From: Sphingomonas metalli
GTDB taxonomy: Bacteria; Pseudomonadota; Alphaproteobacteria; Sphingomonadales; Sphingomonadaceae
DNA length: 64,000 bases
Assembly: GCF_014641735.1 (NCBI RefSeq)
Contig: NZ_BMIH01000004.1
Location: forward strand, 248,001-312,000
Reading direction: 5' to 3'
Shown here one piece after another: positions 19,143-27,242 of the stretch (within the stretch, counting starts at the first letter, position 1; the number at the start of each line of letters is the position of its first letter). The position numbers and the translations under genes are program-made. Below the pieces are notes generated by a model. That model ran no database searches. It was not told where the DNA came from and saw only the letters and a list, made by a program, of their open reading frames with translations.

Positions 19143-19239
19143 GGTCCACCCCGGCGAAGGCCGGGGTCCAGTTGGGGGACGGCGGTAAGCTATTGCAAAG
19201 CTTCACCCAGCTGGACCCCGGCCTGCGCCGGGGTGGACG
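19143..19239. repeat. Intergenic palindromic repeat, family F
   Basis: GGTCCACCCCGGCGAAGGCC on the left mirrors GGCCTGCGCCGGGGTGGAC on the right, with GTTGGGGGA...CAGCTGG inside. A second copy is at 43109-43203 and a half copy near 13981-14010. It seems to interrupt a family E element whose left part lies at about 19049-19125 and right part near 19273-19292. Confidence 0.6.
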
Positions 19240-19366
19240 AGAAGGTTGATGGCTCGGGCTTTCGCGGAGGTTCCGCCTTCGCTGGGAGGACGGTTCAGTC
19301 AGGATGGACCACGGTCCAAGACCGGCCTTGAACGTGGCTGGCGACGCCTGCCTAATGCAGCCGTCC

Positions 19367-19401
19367 AAACAAAAAGGGCGGCCCCGCAGGACCGCCCCCT
19401 T
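19367..19401 (-). terminator. Rho-independent terminator of the aldehyde dehydrogenase gene
   Basis: On the minus strand GGGCGGTCC and GGGCCGCCC pair (one T-G wobble) around a TGCG loop and are followed by TTTTTG. It begins 23 bases after the stop of the gene at 19424-21004 and is convergent with the terminator of the dehydratase operon. Confidence 0.8.
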
Positions 19402-19423
19402 CGTCATCGTCAGCCCGCGCCGA

Positions 19424-21004
19424 TCAGCGCGTCGAGGCCTCGCGCTTGCCGTCGACCCGGCGGGCGATGCTCCACGGATTGGCGTCGCTGATCGCCTCCG
19501 GCAGCAGCCCTTCCGGAATGTTCTGGAAGCAGACCGGGCGCAGGAAGCGGTAGATCGCGGCGGTGCCGACCGAGGTGGTGCGGCCGTCGCTGGTCGCGGG
19601 GAAGGGGCCGCCATGGACCATGGCGTGGCTGACCTCGACGCCGGTCGGCCAGCCATTGGCGAGGATGCGGCCGACCCGCTCGGCGAGGATCGGGAGCAGG
19701 CCGCGCACCGCGTCCGCATCGGCATCGTCGATCTGGATCGTGGCGGTCAGCTGGCCCTCGAGGCTGGCGATGACGGTGCCGATCTCGGCGAGATCGCGGC
19801 AGCGGATCACGATCGAGGAGGAGCCGAACACCTCATGGCCCAGCGCCCGGTCGGCGAGGAAGGCGGAGGCGTCGGTGACGAACAGCGCGCCGACCGCCTG
19901 GTTGACGCCCTCACCCACCTGGCCGCGCGCGACCTGGGTGACGGCATTGTGGCCGGCGAGCGCGTCCACGCCCTTCTCGAAGCTGGCATGGATGCCGGGG
20001 CTCAGCATCGTCGCGGGCTGCGATTCGGACAGCGCCTTGCCCGCCGCCTCGACGAAGCGGTCGAGTTCGGGCGAGGCGACGCCGAGGACGAGGCCCGGAT
20101 TGGTGCAGAACTGGCCCGCGCCCATGGTCAGCGACTGGACGAAGGCGGGCGCCAGCGCCTCGCCCCGGGCGGCGAGCGCGGCGGGGAAGAGGATGACCGG
20201 GTTGATGCTCGACATCTCGGCATAGACCGGGATCGGCTCCTCGCGGCCCGCAGCGATGCGCATCAGCGCAAGGCCGCCGCCACGCGAGCCGGTGAAGCCC
20301 ACCGCCTTGATCCGCGGATCGGCGACCAGCGCCTCGCCCAGCGCGTTGGTCTCGCCCGGCAGATAGGAGAAGACGCCGGCGGGCAGGCCGGCCGCGGCGA
20401 CCGCATCGCGCACCGCGCGGGCGACGAGCTCGCCGGTGCCGGGATGGGCGGGGTGGCCCTTCACCACCACCGGGCAGCCGGCGGCGAGCGCCGAGGCGGT
20501 GTCGCCGCCCGCGACCGAGAAGGCGAGCGGGAAGTTGGACGCGCCGAACACCGCGACCGGGCCGACCGGCAGGTTCAGGCGGCGCAGGTCGGGGCGCGGC
20601 AGCGGCTGGCGATCGGGCAGCGCGGGGTCGATCGTCGCGTCGAGCCAGTCGCCCTGGCGGACGACCTGCGCGAACAGGCGCAGCTGGCCGACGGTGCGGC
20701 CCCGCTCGCCCTCCAGCCGCGCGCGCGGCAGCCCGGTCTCCTGCATCGCACGGGCGATGAGCGGGTCGCCGATCGCGGCGATCGCGTCGGCGATCCTTTC
20801 GAGAAAGGCGGCGCGCGTCTCGGGGTCGGTCGCGGCATAGGCGGGCGCGGCGGCGGCGGCGAGCGCGCAGGCATCGGCGACATCGGCCGGGCCGGCGGAG
20901 GAGACGTTCGGCTTGAGCGTCTCGCCCGTGGCCGGATCGACCGAGGTGAAGCGGGTCTCCGCCTGGCGCAGCTCCGCACCGATCAGTATCGCGCCGTCGA
21001 TCAT
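19424..21004 (-). CDS. Aldehyde dehydrogenase, 2,5-dioxovalerate (ketoglutarate semialdehyde) type
   Basis: The 526-residue protein is an NAD(P)-dependent aldehyde dehydrogenase close to the alpha-ketoglutaric semialdehyde dehydrogenases of oxidative pentose pathways. Typical features are AVFGASNFPLAFSVAGGDTA, KGHPAHPGTGELVA, the Glu of EMSSINPVILFP and the nucleophilic Cys in MGAGQFCTNPGLVLG. In the Weimberg route for L-arabinose or D-xylose it would make 2-oxoglutarate from 2,5-dioxopentanoate. It has its own promoter region with a perfect TTGTCGGACAA palindrome 67 bases upstream, suggesting shared control with the rest of the cluster. Exact substrate is inferred. Confidence 0.85.
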   Translation of the reverse strand: MIDGAILIGAELRQAETRFTSVDPATGETLKPNVSSAGPADVADACALAAAAAPAYAATDPETRAAFLERIADAIAAIGDPLIARAMQETGLPRARLEGERGRTVGQLRLFAQVVRQGDWLDATIDPALPDRQPLPRPDLRRLNLPVGPVAVFGASNFPLAFSVAGGDTASALAAGCPVVVKGHPAHPGTGELVARAVRDAVAAAGLPAGVFSYLPGETNALGEALVADPRIKAVGFTGSRGGGLALMRIAAGREEPIPVYAEMSSINPVILFPAALAARGEALAPAFVQSLTMGAGQFCTNPGLVLGVASPELDRFVEAAGKALSESQPATMLSPGIHASFEKGVDALAGHNAVTQVARGQVGEGVNQAVGALFVTDASAFLADRALGHEVFGSSSIVIRCRDLAEIGTVIASLEGQLTATIQIDDADADAVRGLLPILAERVGRILANGWPTGVEVSHAMVHGGPFPATSDGRTTSVGTAAIYRFLRPVCFQNIPEGLLPEAISDANPWSIARRVDGKREASTR

Positions 21005-21070
21005 GGGATTCCTCTTTTCCGTGGAGAGCCGGCGGACCGGCGTTCGGCTCGCGAGATAGAGGCTGGGCTA

Positions 21071-21081
21071 TTGTCGGACAA
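21071..21081. promoter_or_regulatory. Perfect GntR-type palindrome upstream of the aldehyde dehydrogenase gene
   Basis: TTGTCGGACAA is a perfect inverted repeat around one base, 67 bases upstream of the aldehyde dehydrogenase start. Near matches occur at 15913 and, more weakly, at 24521. FadR-subfamily GntR proteins commonly bind short palindromes of this form; the regulator gene at 21285-22031 is the candidate. Confidence 0.5.
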
Positions 21082-21179
21082 GGCTGGAGTGGGCGGGAGC
21101 GGGGATTTCGATGCTCCGGCCCCGTGCTTCGCCAAGCTCAGCACGAACGGGATGAGGGGGGCCTGTTCCTTCCCTCGAC

Positions 21180-21275
21180 CGTCATTCCCGCGAAGGCGGG
21201 AATCCAGAACCTCCGACGTCTCGAAGGAGCCGCACCGTCAGCGTGTCTGGATCCCCGCCTGCGCGGGGATGACGG
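21180..21275. repeat. Intergenic repeat, family D
   Basis: Starts CGTCATTCCCGCGAAGGCGG, contains CCGACGTCTCGAAGGAG and GCGTGTCTGGATCC, ends CCTGCGCGGGGATGACGG. It is a close copy of the elements at 14368 and 32063 and lies just past the 3' end of the GntR gene. A family G half copy precedes it at about 21124-21150. Confidence 0.7.
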
Positions 21276-21284
21276 AAGGGGGGC

Positions 21285-22031
21285 TCAGCCCGCACCCTCC
21301 GCCATCTGCGCGACGATGGCGGCGGTGGCGGCTTCGGCTTCGGTGATGAGCGTCACCGTCGCCGCCCGCGCCGCGGCGGGATCCTGCGCGGCGATCGCGT
21401 CGTAGAGCAGGCGATGCTCGGGCATCGGATCGCGTGGGTGGCGGGAATTGCGGTATTTGTAGATCGTCGTCCAGCGCACCGCCGAGCCGATCGTCACCGC
21501 CAGGCTGACCAGCAGCTCGTTCTGCGTCGCGTGCAGGACGAGATGATGGAAGCGCTGGTCCGCCGCCTGCCCCTCGGGCGTCGCCAGGCCGTGCAGCGCC
21601 ATCTGATCGAGCGCCTCGTCCATCGCGGCGAGCTGCGCGGGGGTGCGGGTGACCGCGGCGAGCTCGGCGGCGGCGGGCTCGACGATCAGGCGCAGCTGGA
21701 ACAGGCTGCGGACGAAGTCGGCGGGGGGCTCGCCCTCGAACATCCAGGCGAGGAGATCGGGGTCGAGCAGGTTCCACTCGGCCCGATCGCGCACCCGCGT
21801 GCCCGCGCGCGGCTTGCTTTCGAGCAGGCCCTTGGCACCGAGCATGCGCAGCGCCTCGCGGACGACGCTGCGCGCGATGCCGCGCCGGGCGGCGATCTCG
21901 TGCTCGCCCGGCAGGTTGGAGCCGGGGGGATAGCGGCCGGTGACGATCGCGATCCCCATTTCGCGCGCGACCTGCGCATGGGCGGGGCGGCGCCGCGCCT
22001 CGGTCGGCAGGTCGCGCGCGGGGTCGCTCAT
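21285..22031 (-). CDS. GntR/FadR-family transcriptional regulator (FCD domain)
   Basis: The 248-residue protein has an N-terminal winged helix of the GntR type (GNLPGEHEIAARRGIARSV-like region, residues about 30-70, with VVREALRMLGAKGLLESKP) and a C-terminal helical FCD domain carrying the expected metal-binding positions (Asp/His in DQRFHHLVLHATQNELL and the later PEHRLLYDAI). FCD regulators usually respond to sugar acids or related carboxylates. It is the last gene of the dgoK-dgoA-dehydrogenase-gntR operon and overlaps the dehydrogenase stop by four bases. Its likely targets are the TTGTC-N-GACAA-like sites at 15913, 21071 and 24521; the effector may be a keto-deoxy sugar acid. Confidence 0.88.
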   Translation of the reverse strand: MSDPARDLPTEARRRPAHAQVAREMGIAIVTGRYPPGSNLPGEHEIAARRGIARSVVREALRMLGAKGLLESKPRAGTRVRDRAEWNLLDPDLLAWMFEGEPPADFVRSLFQLRLIVEPAAAELAAVTRTPAQLAAMDEALDQMALHGLATPEGQAADQRFHHLVLHATQNELLVSLAVTIGSAVRWTTIYKYRNSRHPRDPMPEHRLLYDAIAAQDPAAARAATVTLITEAEAATAAIVAQMAEGAG

Positions 22032-22969
22032 TCGACGAACGGTTCGACGAGGTTGCGATGGCCGAGCAGGAAGGCGTCGGCGACATGGCGCAGCGGCGCG
22101 ACGTCGACATCGCTGGTGCCCGCCCGGATCACCGCAGCGAAGCGGGCGTAGAGACCGGGATATTCGCCGTGCAGCCCCTCGGCCGCGGTCGGCACCGAGC
22201 CATCCGGCAGGGTCAGCGTCGCGCCGCCATCGGCGAGGCGCAGCGGGCCGCGGTCGGTCTCGACCACGATGTCCCAATGCTGGGGGCCTTCCTGGCGGAA
22301 GTCGAAATCGGCGGCGATGGCGACGCCGGCCGTGTCGCGGAACTGGAGCCGCGCGGCGATCGGCGCCTGCCGGTTCGACGGCACGTCGAGCGCCGCTTCG
22401 GTCAGGAAGAAGGGGCGCGGCAGGATGCGGGTGACGATCGACAGCGCGTTGATGCCGGGATCGAACACGCCGAAGCCGCCCGCCGCCCAGATCCATTCCT
22501 GCCCCGGATGCCAGACGCGCACGTCCTCGCGCCAGGTCACCGTCGCGGAATCGATCCGGCGGTCGGCGAGCCAGGCCCGGGCGGGCTCGACGCCCTTGGC
22601 GTAGCGCGAGTGCCAGCTGGCGAACAGGCTGGCGCCTGTCGCGCGCGCCGCCTCCTCCAGCGTCACCACCTCGGCCAGCGTCGCGCCGGGCGGCTTTTCG
22701 AGGAAGACGTGCCAGCCCTGGGCCAGCGCCGTCGCGGCGATCGCGCGGCGGACCTGGGGCGGGGTGCAGAGCGCGACCGCGTCGACCGCCAGGCCGCTTT
22801 CGATCAGCGCCTCGATATTGGGGAAGAAGGGCAGGTCGTCGACCGGCCCGCCATGGCGGCTGACCGTGGCGACGAGCTGGAAATCGGGATCGGCGGCGAT
22901 GGCGGGCAGATGCTGGTCGTGCGCGATCTTGCCCATGCCGATCACGGCGAGACGGATCGGCGCGCTCAT
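22028..22969 (-). CDS. Gfo/Idh/MocA-family sugar dehydrogenase (D-galactose 1-dehydrogenase-like)
   Basis: The 313-residue NAD(P)-dependent oxidoreductase shows the Rossmann start IRLAVIGMGKIAHDQHLPAI, the family signature EKPPGATLAEV, and the GGFGVFDPGINALSI segment with the conserved Asp of the active site. This subgroup oxidises D-galactose and often L-arabinose at C1 to the lactone, the first step of the De Ley-Doudoroff and Weimberg-type routes. Both flanking genes overlap it by four bases (dgoA upstream, gntR downstream). Assignment to galactose rests on the neighbours DgoA and DgoK; no lactonase gene is present in the window. Confidence 0.82.
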   Translation of the reverse strand: MSAPIRLAVIGMGKIAHDQHLPAIAADPDFQLVATVSRHGGPVDDLPFFPNIEALIESGLAVDAVALCTPPQVRRAIAATALAQGWHVFLEKPPGATLAEVVTLEEAARATGASLFASWHSRYAKGVEPARAWLADRRIDSATVTWREDVRVWHPGQEWIWAAGGFGVFDPGINALSIVTRILPRPFFLTEAALDVPSNRQAPIAARLQFRDTAGVAIAADFDFRQEGPQHWDIVVETDRGPLRLADGGATLTLPDGSVPTAAEGLHGEYPGLYARFAAVIRAGTSDVDVAPLRHVADAFLLGHRNLVEPFVE

Positions 22970-23598
22970 GCCCGCACCGCCGCGACGAAGGCGGCCGCGT
23001 CGCGCGCGACGTCGGCGGCGGATTTGCCGGGCTTGTAGAGGTTCGAGCCGAGCCCGAAGCCGTCCGCCCCCGCCTGGCGCCAGGTCGCGATCGTGTCGGG
23101 CGCGACGCCGCCGACCGCGAGGACCTTCGTCTCCCTGGGCAGCACGGCGCGCTGCGCCTTGAGCATCGCGGTGGTGGTGCCGTCCGCGGGAAAGAGCTTG
23201 AGCGCGTGGGCGCCGGCGGCGAGCGCGGCAAAGCCCTCGCTGGGCGTGAAATAGCCGGGCATCGCGATCAGCCCCGCGGCGACGGCCGCCGCGATCACGC
23301 GCGTGTCGGTATTGGGGGAGACGACCAGCGTGCCGCCGGCCGCCTGCACCTCGGCGACCTGTTCGGGGCGCAGCACGGTGCCGGCGCCGATCAGCGCGCG
23401 GTCGCCGTGGCGGCGGACCAGCCGGGCGATGCTGTCATAGGGATCGGGCGAGTTGAGCGGCACCTCGATCAGGGTGAAGCCCGCCTCCACCAGCGCATCG
23501 CCGACCGGCTCCGCTTCCGGGGGGGTGAGGCCGCGCAGGATCGCGACCAGGGGACAGGCTTGGAAGGCGGCGGCGAACCGCGCGGCAAGGTCGGTCAA
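22966..23598 (-). CDS. dgoA: 2-dehydro-3-deoxy-6-phosphogalactonate aldolase (DgoA)
   Basis: The enzyme cleaves 2-keto-3-deoxy-6-phosphogalactonate to pyruvate and glyceraldehyde 3-phosphate. The KDPG/KDPGal aldolase fold is shown by PLVAILRGLTPPEAEPVGDA, the catalytic Glu in TLIEVPLNSPDPYDSI, GAGTVLRPEQV, the Schiff-base Lys in HALKLFPAD and GGVAPDTIATWRQAGADGFG. No ATG precedes these; the start is TTG at 23596-23598, which overlaps the dgoK stop as TTGA and is preceded by CAGGAGC. This gives 210 residues, the usual size. The very long open frame extending through dgoK is a shadow. Confidence 0.9.
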   Translation of the reverse strand: MTDLAARFAAAFQACPLVAILRGLTPPEAEPVGDALVEAGFTLIEVPLNSPDPYDSIARLVRRHGDRALIGAGTVLRPEQVAEVQAAGGTLVVSPNTDTRVIAAAVAAGLIAMPGYFTPSEGFAALAAGAHALKLFPADGTTTAMLKAQRAVLPRETKVLAVGGVAPDTIATWRQAGADGFGLGSNLYKPGKSAADVARDAAAFVAAVRA

Positions 23599-24503
23599 GA
23601 ACGAAGCTCCTGAAGCTGATGGATGCCGGCCAGGAAGGCGGCGTGACTGTCGATGCGGCGTGCCGCGCCGCCCAGCGTCTCGATCGCGGCCGTATAGAGC
23701 GCGGCGAGCGTGCCGTCGGCGAGAAGCTGCACCGTCTCGCCCCCCAGCGCCTGCGCGCCGACATCGGCGCCGATCAGCAGGCCGCTGGCATGGGCGGCGG
23801 CGTCCCGGGCTGCGAGGCGGCCGAGCAGGACCGCGGCGCGCACCTCGAACAGGGCGACCGGCAGGTCGGCCGCGCCGGCGCCGCGGCGGACGCCCGCGCG
23901 GAACGCCTCGCCATCGGCCACCGGGCCGTCGAGCATGCCGGCGAGGATGCCGTGATCGCGGACCAGCGCGAACAGCTCGCCGGTCATCGCCGTGGCGAAA
24001 CCGGTGATCCGCCCGCCCTCGGTGCGGACCCATTTGTTGTGCGTGCCGGGCTGGCAGAAGAGCGCATCGGCCGGGGCGAGCCCCGCCGCCACCGCGCCCA
24101 GCACCTGCACCTCCTCGCCGCGCATCACATCGGCGCGGGGGCCGGCGAGAAGGGACAGGCCCGGCACGATCGCGCACCGCTCCTCCGGGATGACGAGCAG
24201 CGCCGCGGCGAGCGACGCCGCGTCGGCGGGGGCGGGGACATAGGGCGCCTCGCGCCAGCCGCGGGTCGAGCCGACCATGCCGGCGGCGATCACCGGCAGG
24301 TCGCCATAGCGGGCGCGGATGGCGGCGAGTTCGGCCGGATAGTCGCCGGCGGCGACGGCGAGGACGCCGCGATCGTCGCGCATCGTGTCGATCGCGCTTC
24401 CGTCCGCCGCGACCAGATAGGCGCGGCGGTTCGTCGTTCCCCAGTCGATGGCGATATAGGCGCCGGCTTCCGCCCCGCGCCCGTCCGTACCCGATACCAA
24501 CAC
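23595..24503 (-). CDS. dgoK: 2-dehydro-3-deoxygalactonokinase (DgoK)
   Basis: DgoK phosphorylates 2-keto-3-deoxygalactonate at C6. The ASKHA-type nucleotide-binding start IAIDWGTTNRRAYLVA is at residues 17-32, followed by the DgoK-typical AAGMVGSTRGWREAPYVPAP, LFCQPGTHNKWV and the GADVGAQAL segment. The start is GTG at 24501-24503, five bases after AAGGAGAG; TTG immediately after is an alternative. It is first gene of the minus-strand operon dgoK-dgoA-dehydrogenase-gntR and has a half-conserved operator just upstream. Function is well supported by sequence and by the aldolase next to it. Confidence 0.9.
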   Translation of the reverse strand: MLVSGTDGRGAEAGAYIAIDWGTTNRRAYLVAADGSAIDTMRDDRGVLAVAAGDYPAELAAIRARYGDLPVIAAGMVGSTRGWREAPYVPAPADAASLAAALLVIPEERCAIVPGLSLLAGPRADVMRGEEVQVLGAVAAGLAPADALFCQPGTHNKWVRTEGGRITGFATAMTGELFALVRDHGILAGMLDGPVADGEAFRAGVRRGAGAADLPVALFEVRAAVLLGRLAARDAAAHASGLLIGADVGAQALGGETVQLLADGTLAALYTAAIETLGGAARRIDSHAAFLAGIHQLQELRS

Positions 24504-24520
24504 CCTCTCCTTTGCCTAAT

Positions 24521-24531
24521 AAGTAGGACAA
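24521..24531. promoter_or_regulatory. Weak GntR-type site upstream of dgoK
   Basis: On the minus strand the sequence TTGTCCTACTT has a perfect left half (TTGTC) but a poor right half against TTGTC-N-GACAA. It lies about 18-28 bases upstream of the dgoK start. A GGCAA box follows nearer to the gene. Included because the other two promoters of the cluster carry better copies. Confidence 0.3.
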
Positions 24532-24625
24532 TTGAAGGCAGTCGGCAAGCGCGCTGTCTGTGCCGGTCCATGGCACGGGGCGAGGGCGGAGGCGAGGGCG
24601 GATCGGTGCCCGCTGTCCCGCCGGG

Positions 24626-25789
24626 TCAGGCCTTGCAGGTCGCGGCGCGGGGTCGGTGCCGGAGCGCCACGATCATCAGCAGCGCGAGCGCCGTCATCGC
24701 CGCTCCGGCGAGCGATACGAGCGGCAGCGCCAGACCGGCGCCGATCACCCCGCCGCCCAGCGCCGCGCCGATGGCGTTGCCGAGGTTGAACGCGCCGATG
24801 TTCATCGCCGAGGCGAGGTTCGGCGCGTCCGACGCCGAATCCATCACGCGCATCTGCAAGGGCGGCACGATCGCGAAGCTGGCCATGCCCCAGATCAGGA
24901 TGGCGGCCGCGGCCGGGGCCGGCCAGGGCATCACCAGCGTGAAGGCGAGGAGCGTGGCGACCAGCACCGACAGCATCGTCCGCAAGGCCCGGTCCACCGA
25001 ACGGTCGGCGAGCCGCCCGCCCAGGGCGTTGCCGATCGTCGCCCCGACGCCGAACAGCATCAGCATCGCGGTGACGTAGCCGGTGGAGCCGTGCGTCACG
25101 TCGCGCAGGATCGGGACGATATAGGTGAAAACGGTGAACACGCCGCCGAAGCCGATGGTGGTCAGCGCGAGCGCCATCAGCACCGGCCCGCGCGCCAGCA
25201 CGCGCAGCTCGGCGCGCAGGTCGCTGCCCGCCGCCGGGGGCAGTGCCGGCAGGGCGAGACGCAGCGACAGCATCGCCACCGCGCCGACGCCGGCGATCCC
25301 GGCAAAGGCGGTGCGCCAGCCGAGCGCCTCGCCGGCCCAGGTCGCCAGCGGCACGCCGCCGATCGTCGCGACGGTGAGGCCGGTGAACATCGCGGCAACT
25401 GCGGCCGCGCGCTTCTCCGGCGGCACGAGGCTGGCGGCCACCACCGATCCGACGCCGAAAAAGGCGCCATGGTTGAACGAGGTGACGACCCGCGCCGCCA
25501 GCAGCATCCAATATCCGTCGGACAAAGCCGCCAGCGCATTGCCGAGGGTGAAGATGCCCATCAGCGCGATCAGCAGCGTCCGCCGGTCGATGCGGCCGGT
25601 GGTCAGCGTCATCAAGGGCGCGCCGATCAGCACGCCCATCGCATAGGCGCTGACCAGCAGCCCCGCCGCCGGGATCGACACGCCGAGGTCGCCGGCGATG
25701 TCGGGCAGCATGCCCATCGGCGCGAACTCGGTCACGCCGATGCCGAATGCGCCGATCGCCAGCGCCAGAAGGGGTGGATGGACGCGCAT
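24626..25789 (-). CDS. MFS transporter, AraJ/YdhP-like drug:H+ antiporter-1 family
   Basis: The 387-residue membrane protein has twelve hydrophobic segments and the DHA1-type start LALAIGAFGIGVTEFAPMGM, the loop GAPLMTLTTGRIDRRTLL (motif A) and SFNHGAFFGVGSVVAA, features of the AraJ/YdhP/PbuE group of efflux proteins. The start at ATG 25787-25789 gives the usual N terminus; the longer open frame upstream is the antisense of the LysR gene. It is divergent from the LysR gene with 97 bases between starts, the classic arrangement for a LysR-controlled exporter. The substrate cannot be told from sequence. Confidence 0.87.
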   Translation of the reverse strand: MRVHPPLLALAIGAFGIGVTEFAPMGMLPDIAGDLGVSIPAAGLLVSAYAMGVLIGAPLMTLTTGRIDRRTLLIALMGIFTLGNALAALSDGYWMLLAARVVTSFNHGAFFGVGSVVAASLVPPEKRAAAVAAMFTGLTVATIGGVPLATWAGEALGWRTAFAGIAGVGAVAMLSLRLALPALPPAAGSDLRAELRVLARGPVLMALALTTIGFGGVFTVFTYIVPILRDVTHGSTGYVTAMLMLFGVGATIGNALGGRLADRSVDRALRTMLSVLVATLLAFTLVMPWPAPAAAAILIWGMASFAIVPPLQMRVMDSASDAPNLASAMNIGAFNLGNAIGAALGGGVIGAGLALPLVSLAGAAMTALALLMIVALRHRPRAATCKA

Positions 25790-25886
25790 ACGGCCGCCTT
25801 TCGTTGTTGCGCCGCGTGAGATGATGGCTTGCGCCGCCGCCGTGTAGCCGCAGAATGGGACCAGCAGCTTTGCTCGGAGATCACAG

Positions 25887-26803
25887 ATGAACGATGCCGG
25901 GCGCTCCGGAGAGATGGCGGTCTTCGCCGCGGTGGCCGACCATGGCAGCCTGTCCGCCGCCGCCCGCGCACTCGGGCTGACGCCGTCGGCGGTCAGCCGG
26001 ATCGTCGTCCGGATCGAGGCGCGGCTCGGCGTGCGGCTGCTGCTCCGCACGACGCGGGCGCTCGCGCTGACCGCGGAGGGGCAGGCCTATCTGCGCGCCG
26101 CCCGCCGCATCCTGGCCGACATGGCCGAGGTGGAGGATGCCATCGCCGATCAGGCGAGTCCCCGGGGGCGGCTGCGCATCACCGCCGCGCTGGCGCATGG
26201 CCGGATCGCCATCGTGCCGCTGCTCGGCGATTTCACCGCCCGCTATCCGGGCATCGTCGTCGACCTGAACCTGTCGGACCGGAGCGTCGACGTGCTCGGC
26301 GGCCAGGCGGATGTCGCCATCCGCTTCGGGCAGCTCGCCGACAGTCCGCTCACCGCGCGCAAGCTGGGCGAGACCGGGCGGGTAGTCGTCGCCGCGCCCG
26401 CCTATCTCGCCCGGAAGGGGACGCCGCACGTGCCGGACGACCTGCTGGGCCATAACTGCCTGAGCTTCAACTTCCGCCGCGCCGAGCCCGGCTGGCCGTT
26501 CCGCGAAGACGGGCGGGACCGCGCGCTCGCGGTGACGGGATCGATCGAGGCGAACAACGGCGAGTCGCTGGCGCAGCTCGCCCGCGCGGGCGTCGGCATC
26601 GCGCGGGTCGAGCGGTTCGCCGTAGAGGACGATCTCGCCAGCGGCGCGCTGGTGCCGCTGCTGGAGGCGTTCAACCCGCAGGATCACGAGCCGATCCACG
26701 CGCTGTTCGTCGGCGGCGCGGCGACGCCGGCACGGGTGCGGGTCTTCGTCGATTTCCTGGTCGAGCGCCTGACCGGCCGCGGCGGCGTTCCGTCAGGAGA
26801 AAA

Positions 26804-26825
<22 letters not shown>
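25887..26825 (+). CDS. LysR-family transcriptional regulator
   Basis: The 312-residue protein has an N-terminal LysR helix-turn-helix (ADHGSLSAAARALGLTPSAV, residues about 16-35) and an effector-binding domain of two alpha/beta lobes (RGRLRITAALAHGR onwards, with VAIRFGQLADSPLTARKLG). It resembles the group controlling AraJ/YdhP-like exporters and is divergent from one, so autoregulation and control of that gene are likely. Its last seven codons and stop lie within the 3' half of tRNA-Thr on the other strand (26804-26878), so the last residues, GAAGED, are encoded by antisense tRNA sequence. Confidence 0.88.
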
Positions 26826-26878
<53 letters not shown>

Positions 26879-26959
26879 ACTCGTCCGCGGACGGAAGCGC
26901 GCCTAGAGCGGAGGGCGGGCGGATTGTCAAGCTTCTGTTGCAGGCGCTAGGCTTTGGCC

Positions 26960-27166
26960 ATGGGCAAGGACGACGACAAGGCGGCGCGGCTGGCGGCGGC
27001 GCTCAGGGCCAATCTGCATCGTCGCAAGGCGCAGGCGCGCGATGCGGCCGGAGCGGCGACGCCGACCGGCCCGGACGCCGCCGGGCCTGCGGACGAAGAC
27101 CCGACGAAACCGACGATCAGCGCAACATCGTGTGCTGACACCAGCCCAGCGCCTGCCAGGCGCTGA
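26960..27166 (+). CDS. Small charged protein, unknown function
   Basis: A 68-residue protein starts at ATG 26960 (MGKDDDKAARLAAALRANLH) and has a basic, helical N-terminal half and an Ala/Pro/Thr-rich disordered tail. Short proteins with this type of N terminus are familiar from sphingomonads, but no function is known to me. Its 3' end overlaps in antisense the small membrane protein gene on the other strand (27117-27242), so the two are convergent with a 50-base overlap. Supported by the non-random N-terminal sequence only. Confidence 0.55.
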   Translation: MGKDDDKAARLAAALRANLHRRKAQARDAAGAATPTGPDAAGPADEDPTKPTISATSCADTSPAPARR

Positions 27167-27242
27167 GCGAGGCGAAGGTGAAGCCGCCGATCAGCGTCGC
27201 GGCGGTCAACGCGTAACGGCCGAACATTTTCGCATGAGCCAT
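27117..27242 (-). CDS. Small single-span membrane protein (41 residues)
   Basis: On the minus strand ATG 27240-27242 opens a 41-codon frame ending TGA at 27117-27119. The product begins MAHAKMFGRYALTAATLIGG, has one hydrophobic segment (residues about 10-33) and ends WQALGWCQHTMLR. A second ATG at codon 6 (MFGRYALTA) may be the true start. The frame overlaps the last 37 bases of the aminopeptidase gene in another frame and the small plus-strand gene in antisense. The balanced hydrophobic core suggests a real protein; its role is unknown. Confidence 0.5.
   Translation of the reverse strand: MAHAKMFGRYALTAATLIGGFTFASLSAWQALGWCQHTMLR

Noticed and set aside
18948-19423. Possible small RNA gene between the two terminators
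   Set aside because: The stretch is accounted for by two terminators and family E and F repeats; no promoter or conserved core could be seen.
21285-23231. 648-residue frame apparently fusing upstream sequence to the GntR regulator
   Set aside because: Only the last 248 residues look like protein; the rest is the shadow of the dehydrogenase and aldolase genes in another frame.
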